A stretch of DNA of 8,493 bases, from the NCBI GenBank assembly GCA_002480345.1, contig DLBY01000168.1, positions 66,731 through 75,223 of the forward strand. The letters run 5' to 3'. A program made the position numbers and the translations under genes. The stretch comes from Phycisphaerales bacterium UBA7812 (GTDB taxonomy: Bacteria; Planctomycetota; Phycisphaerae; Phycisphaerales; UBA1924). Shown here piece after piece: positions 7,026-8,493 of the stretch (the first letter of the stretch is position 1; each line of letters starts with the position of its first letter). The notes beneath the pieces were generated by a model that had not been told where the DNA came from, made no database searches, and saw only the letters and a program-made list of their open reading frames with translations.

Positions 7026-8493
7026 ATGCGATTCGATCTGGTCTGTGCGGGGGTCCCGTTGATTCTCGGTGCGCTGGCGTGTTCCGCGGCGGTGCCGCTC
7101 GCGCCCGTCGACGATGCGCTCCTGATCAGCCGTGCGCCGCGACCGACCGGGCACGCGTCGGTCGGCGTGTTCGAATCGAACCGGATGCCGGTGGCGCTGC
7201 CCGCTCTCGCGGGGACAGCGCGAGGGGTGCCCGATACCTTCGACAGCGAGGTCATCGTGATGGACACGGTGCCGCTCTCGCTGTTCGCGTATCTCCAGTC
7301 GCTCCCGGGGGGTCAGAGTTTGCTCGCGGATGGGTTGTTCCAGCCCGCGGGCAGCAGCGTTGTCAGCGGGGCGCCCATCGAGGCGGGCGCGGGCGAGATC
7401 GACAATGGTGACGGCACGCAGACCATCGTGATGGCGACGCGGATCGCGCCGCTGAGCGACGGGTTCCTCCCGCTGGGCGTCACCTTTACGGGCGGGACGC
7501 CCGTGACCGCGGTCGGCTGGCTCTTCGGGGCCGACGCGGATCGTGATGCCTCGCCCGATCCGTATGTTCCCGATCTCTCGGGCGCGTTCCCGCCCTCGGG
7601 TGCGTTCACCGTGATCGGCGCGGACATCTTCCTGCTCGATAACGGCATCGTGGTCGGCTCGGGCTCGTTCTCCGGCCTGCCCTTCGTCAACCAGACCGAC
7701 ATCGGCTACTTCATCACCGTCTCCAACGCTGCGGGGAGTTCGATCGACGAGATCGTCGTGCAGTACCTCGTGCAATCCGCGGTCGCGCCGACCGAGATCA
7801 CGCTGTCCCCCGCGGACGATTGCCTCGATGCGGGCCAATCGCAGCTCGTCGTTGAGATCGACGCGTCCGGGCTGCAAACCCTCGCGGTCGGCGGGCAGTT
7901 CTTCCTCGAGTACGACGAGACTCTGCTCGATTTCGTGAGCGCAGACCCGGGGGACGGCCCGTTCACCCGCGAAATCTACGAATCGGTCGATGAGGTGAAC
8001 GGGGTGATCGACTACGCGGTCGGCGTTCCCGATGGCGGAACGGGAACCGCTGTGCCGACAACGATGGCACGCCTGACCTTCGATGTGCTGGGCGAGTTCT
8101 GCGCCGCTCCGGACTTGGTGACTTTCCGCTCGGGCGCGCTCCCGCCCTCGCGGATCACGGACGCGCTGGGCACGGATCTGGGCGCGGCCCTGATCGACTT
8201 GGGGCCCGTCACCGCGGACGCGACGCCCCCGAGCGTGACGCCGCCGTCGCCCATCACGGTCAACGCCGATGCGGGGGGCTGCGACGCGATCGTCTCCGTT
8301 CCCCCCCTCATCGCGAGCGATAACTGTGCACTCGCGTCGATCGTCAACGACTACAACGGCACGGATGACGCATCGGATATCTACCCCCAGGGCACGACAA
8401 CCGTGACCTGGACCGCGACCGACGCGTGCGGAAACTCGACCACGGTGACGCAGGACATCACCGTCGATCCCGTGAACGCTGTGGATGTGGCCG
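7026..8493 (+). CDS. Secreted cohesin-like/HYR protein, paralogue of the 968-aa protein (3' end outside window)
   Basis: Open from the ATG at 7026 to the window edge, 489 residues visible. Residues 1-22 look like an export signal (VPLILGALACSAAV). A Cys at 19 makes a lipoprotein conceivable, but ALAC is a poor lipobox. Residues 23-255 are a beta-rich N-terminal region unlike that of the upstream protein. Residues 256-374 are a cohesin-like module (CLDA, QLVVEI, GGQFFLEYDETLLDFVSAD, DEVNGVIDYAVGV, ARLTFDVLGEFC), clearly homologous to residues 224-346 of the upstream protein. Residues 400-481 are an uninterrupted HYR domain (SPITVNADAGGC, IASDNCA, TVTWTATDACGNSTT, with C419, C434, C468). By analogy, an Ig-like stretch and dockerin-like loops may follow beyond the window. 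The 126-nt spacing and shared order suggest an old tandem duplication with exchange of the N-terminal region. The role is probably extracellular binding; no enzyme motif is visible. Confidence 0.85.
   Translation, partial: MRFDLVCAGVPLILGALACSAAVPLAPVDDALLISRAPRPTGHASVGVFESNRMPVALPALAGTARGVPDTFDSEVIVMDTVPLSLFAYLQSLPGGQSLLADGLFQPAGSSVVSGAPIEAGAGEIDNGDGTQTIVMATRIAPLSDGFLPLGVTFTGGTPVTAVGWLFGADADRDASPDPYVPDLSGAFPPSGAFTVIGADIFLLDNGIVVGSGSFSGLPFVNQTDIGYFITVSNAAGSSIDEIVVQYLVQSAVAPTEITLSPADDCLDAGQSQLVVEIDASGLQTLAVGGQFFLEYDETLLDFVSADPGDGPFTREIYESVDEVNGVIDYAVGVPDGGTGTAVPTTMARLTFDVLGEFCAAPDLVTFRSGALPPSRITDALGTDLGAALIDLGPVTADATPPSVTPPSPITVNADAGGCDAIVSVPPLIASDNCALASIVNDYNGTDDASDIYPQGTTTVTWTATDACGNSTTVTQDITVDPVNAVDVA

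Noticed and set aside
4827..7877. Minus-strand open frame of 1016 codons antisense to both multidomain genes
   Set aside because: It is Arg/Asp/Val/His-rich without motifs, crosses the intergenic gap and terminator, and lies opposite two genes with clear domains, signal peptides and ribosome sites. Strong third-position GC bias removes stops in the antisense frame.
1..8493. CRISPR array, tRNA or rRNA genes, insertion sequences or phage structural cluster
   Set aside because: No regular repeat-spacer pattern, tRNA-like arms, transposase motifs or terminal inverted repeats were seen. The S74 protein has a Sec signal and no phage genes around it, so it is treated as a cellular protein.

Overview
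The window is G+C-rich (about two thirds) and carries gene families typical of Planctomycetota, most likely class Phycisphaerae. These are WD40 proteins, Sec-secreted proteins with a short 'GC-type' dockerin-like C-terminus ending in GCP, secreted S74 tail-fibre-like proteins, and large proteins mixing cohesin-like, HYR and dockerin-like modules. The lineage is inferred from domain style only; no marker gene is present.

Layout. (1) 1-408, + strand: the 3' end of a WD40-repeat protein. (2) 409-537: a convergent junction with a perfect 12-bp hairpin. (3) 538-3087, - strand: two co-directional genes, a 134-aa secreted dockerin-like protein (upstream) and a 682-aa secreted trimeric-fibre-like protein with a C-terminal S74 (intramolecular chaperone) domain. 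(4) 3088-3992: a 905-bp divergent intergenic region holding an orphan intrinsic terminator, short palindromes, a direct repeat and a sigma70-like promoter with a roughly 300-nt leader. (5) 3993-6899, + strand: a 968-aa secreted multidomain protein with a cohesin-like module, an HYR domain split by a LamG-like insert, and five EF-hand/dockerin-type calcium loops. (6) 6900-7025: a gap with a strong hairpin. (7) 7026-8493, + strand: a partial paralogue (489 residues visible) with the same cohesin-like module and an uninterrupted HYR domain.

All four genes between 538 and 8493 encode apparently exported proteins, and cohesin-like and dockerin-like modules occur side by side. A cell-surface or extracellular assembly is a reasonable hypothesis, but it is inference.

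The most unusual signal is not a gene. The palindrome ACGT was not found anywhere in the 8.5 kb, against roughly 25 expected from base composition. The genes on both strands obey a matching codon rule: Asp, Asn and Tyr directly before Val use the T-ending codon, although C-ending codons dominate elsewhere. This points to genome-level avoidance of ACGT, for example from a past or present methyltransferase/restriction specificity.
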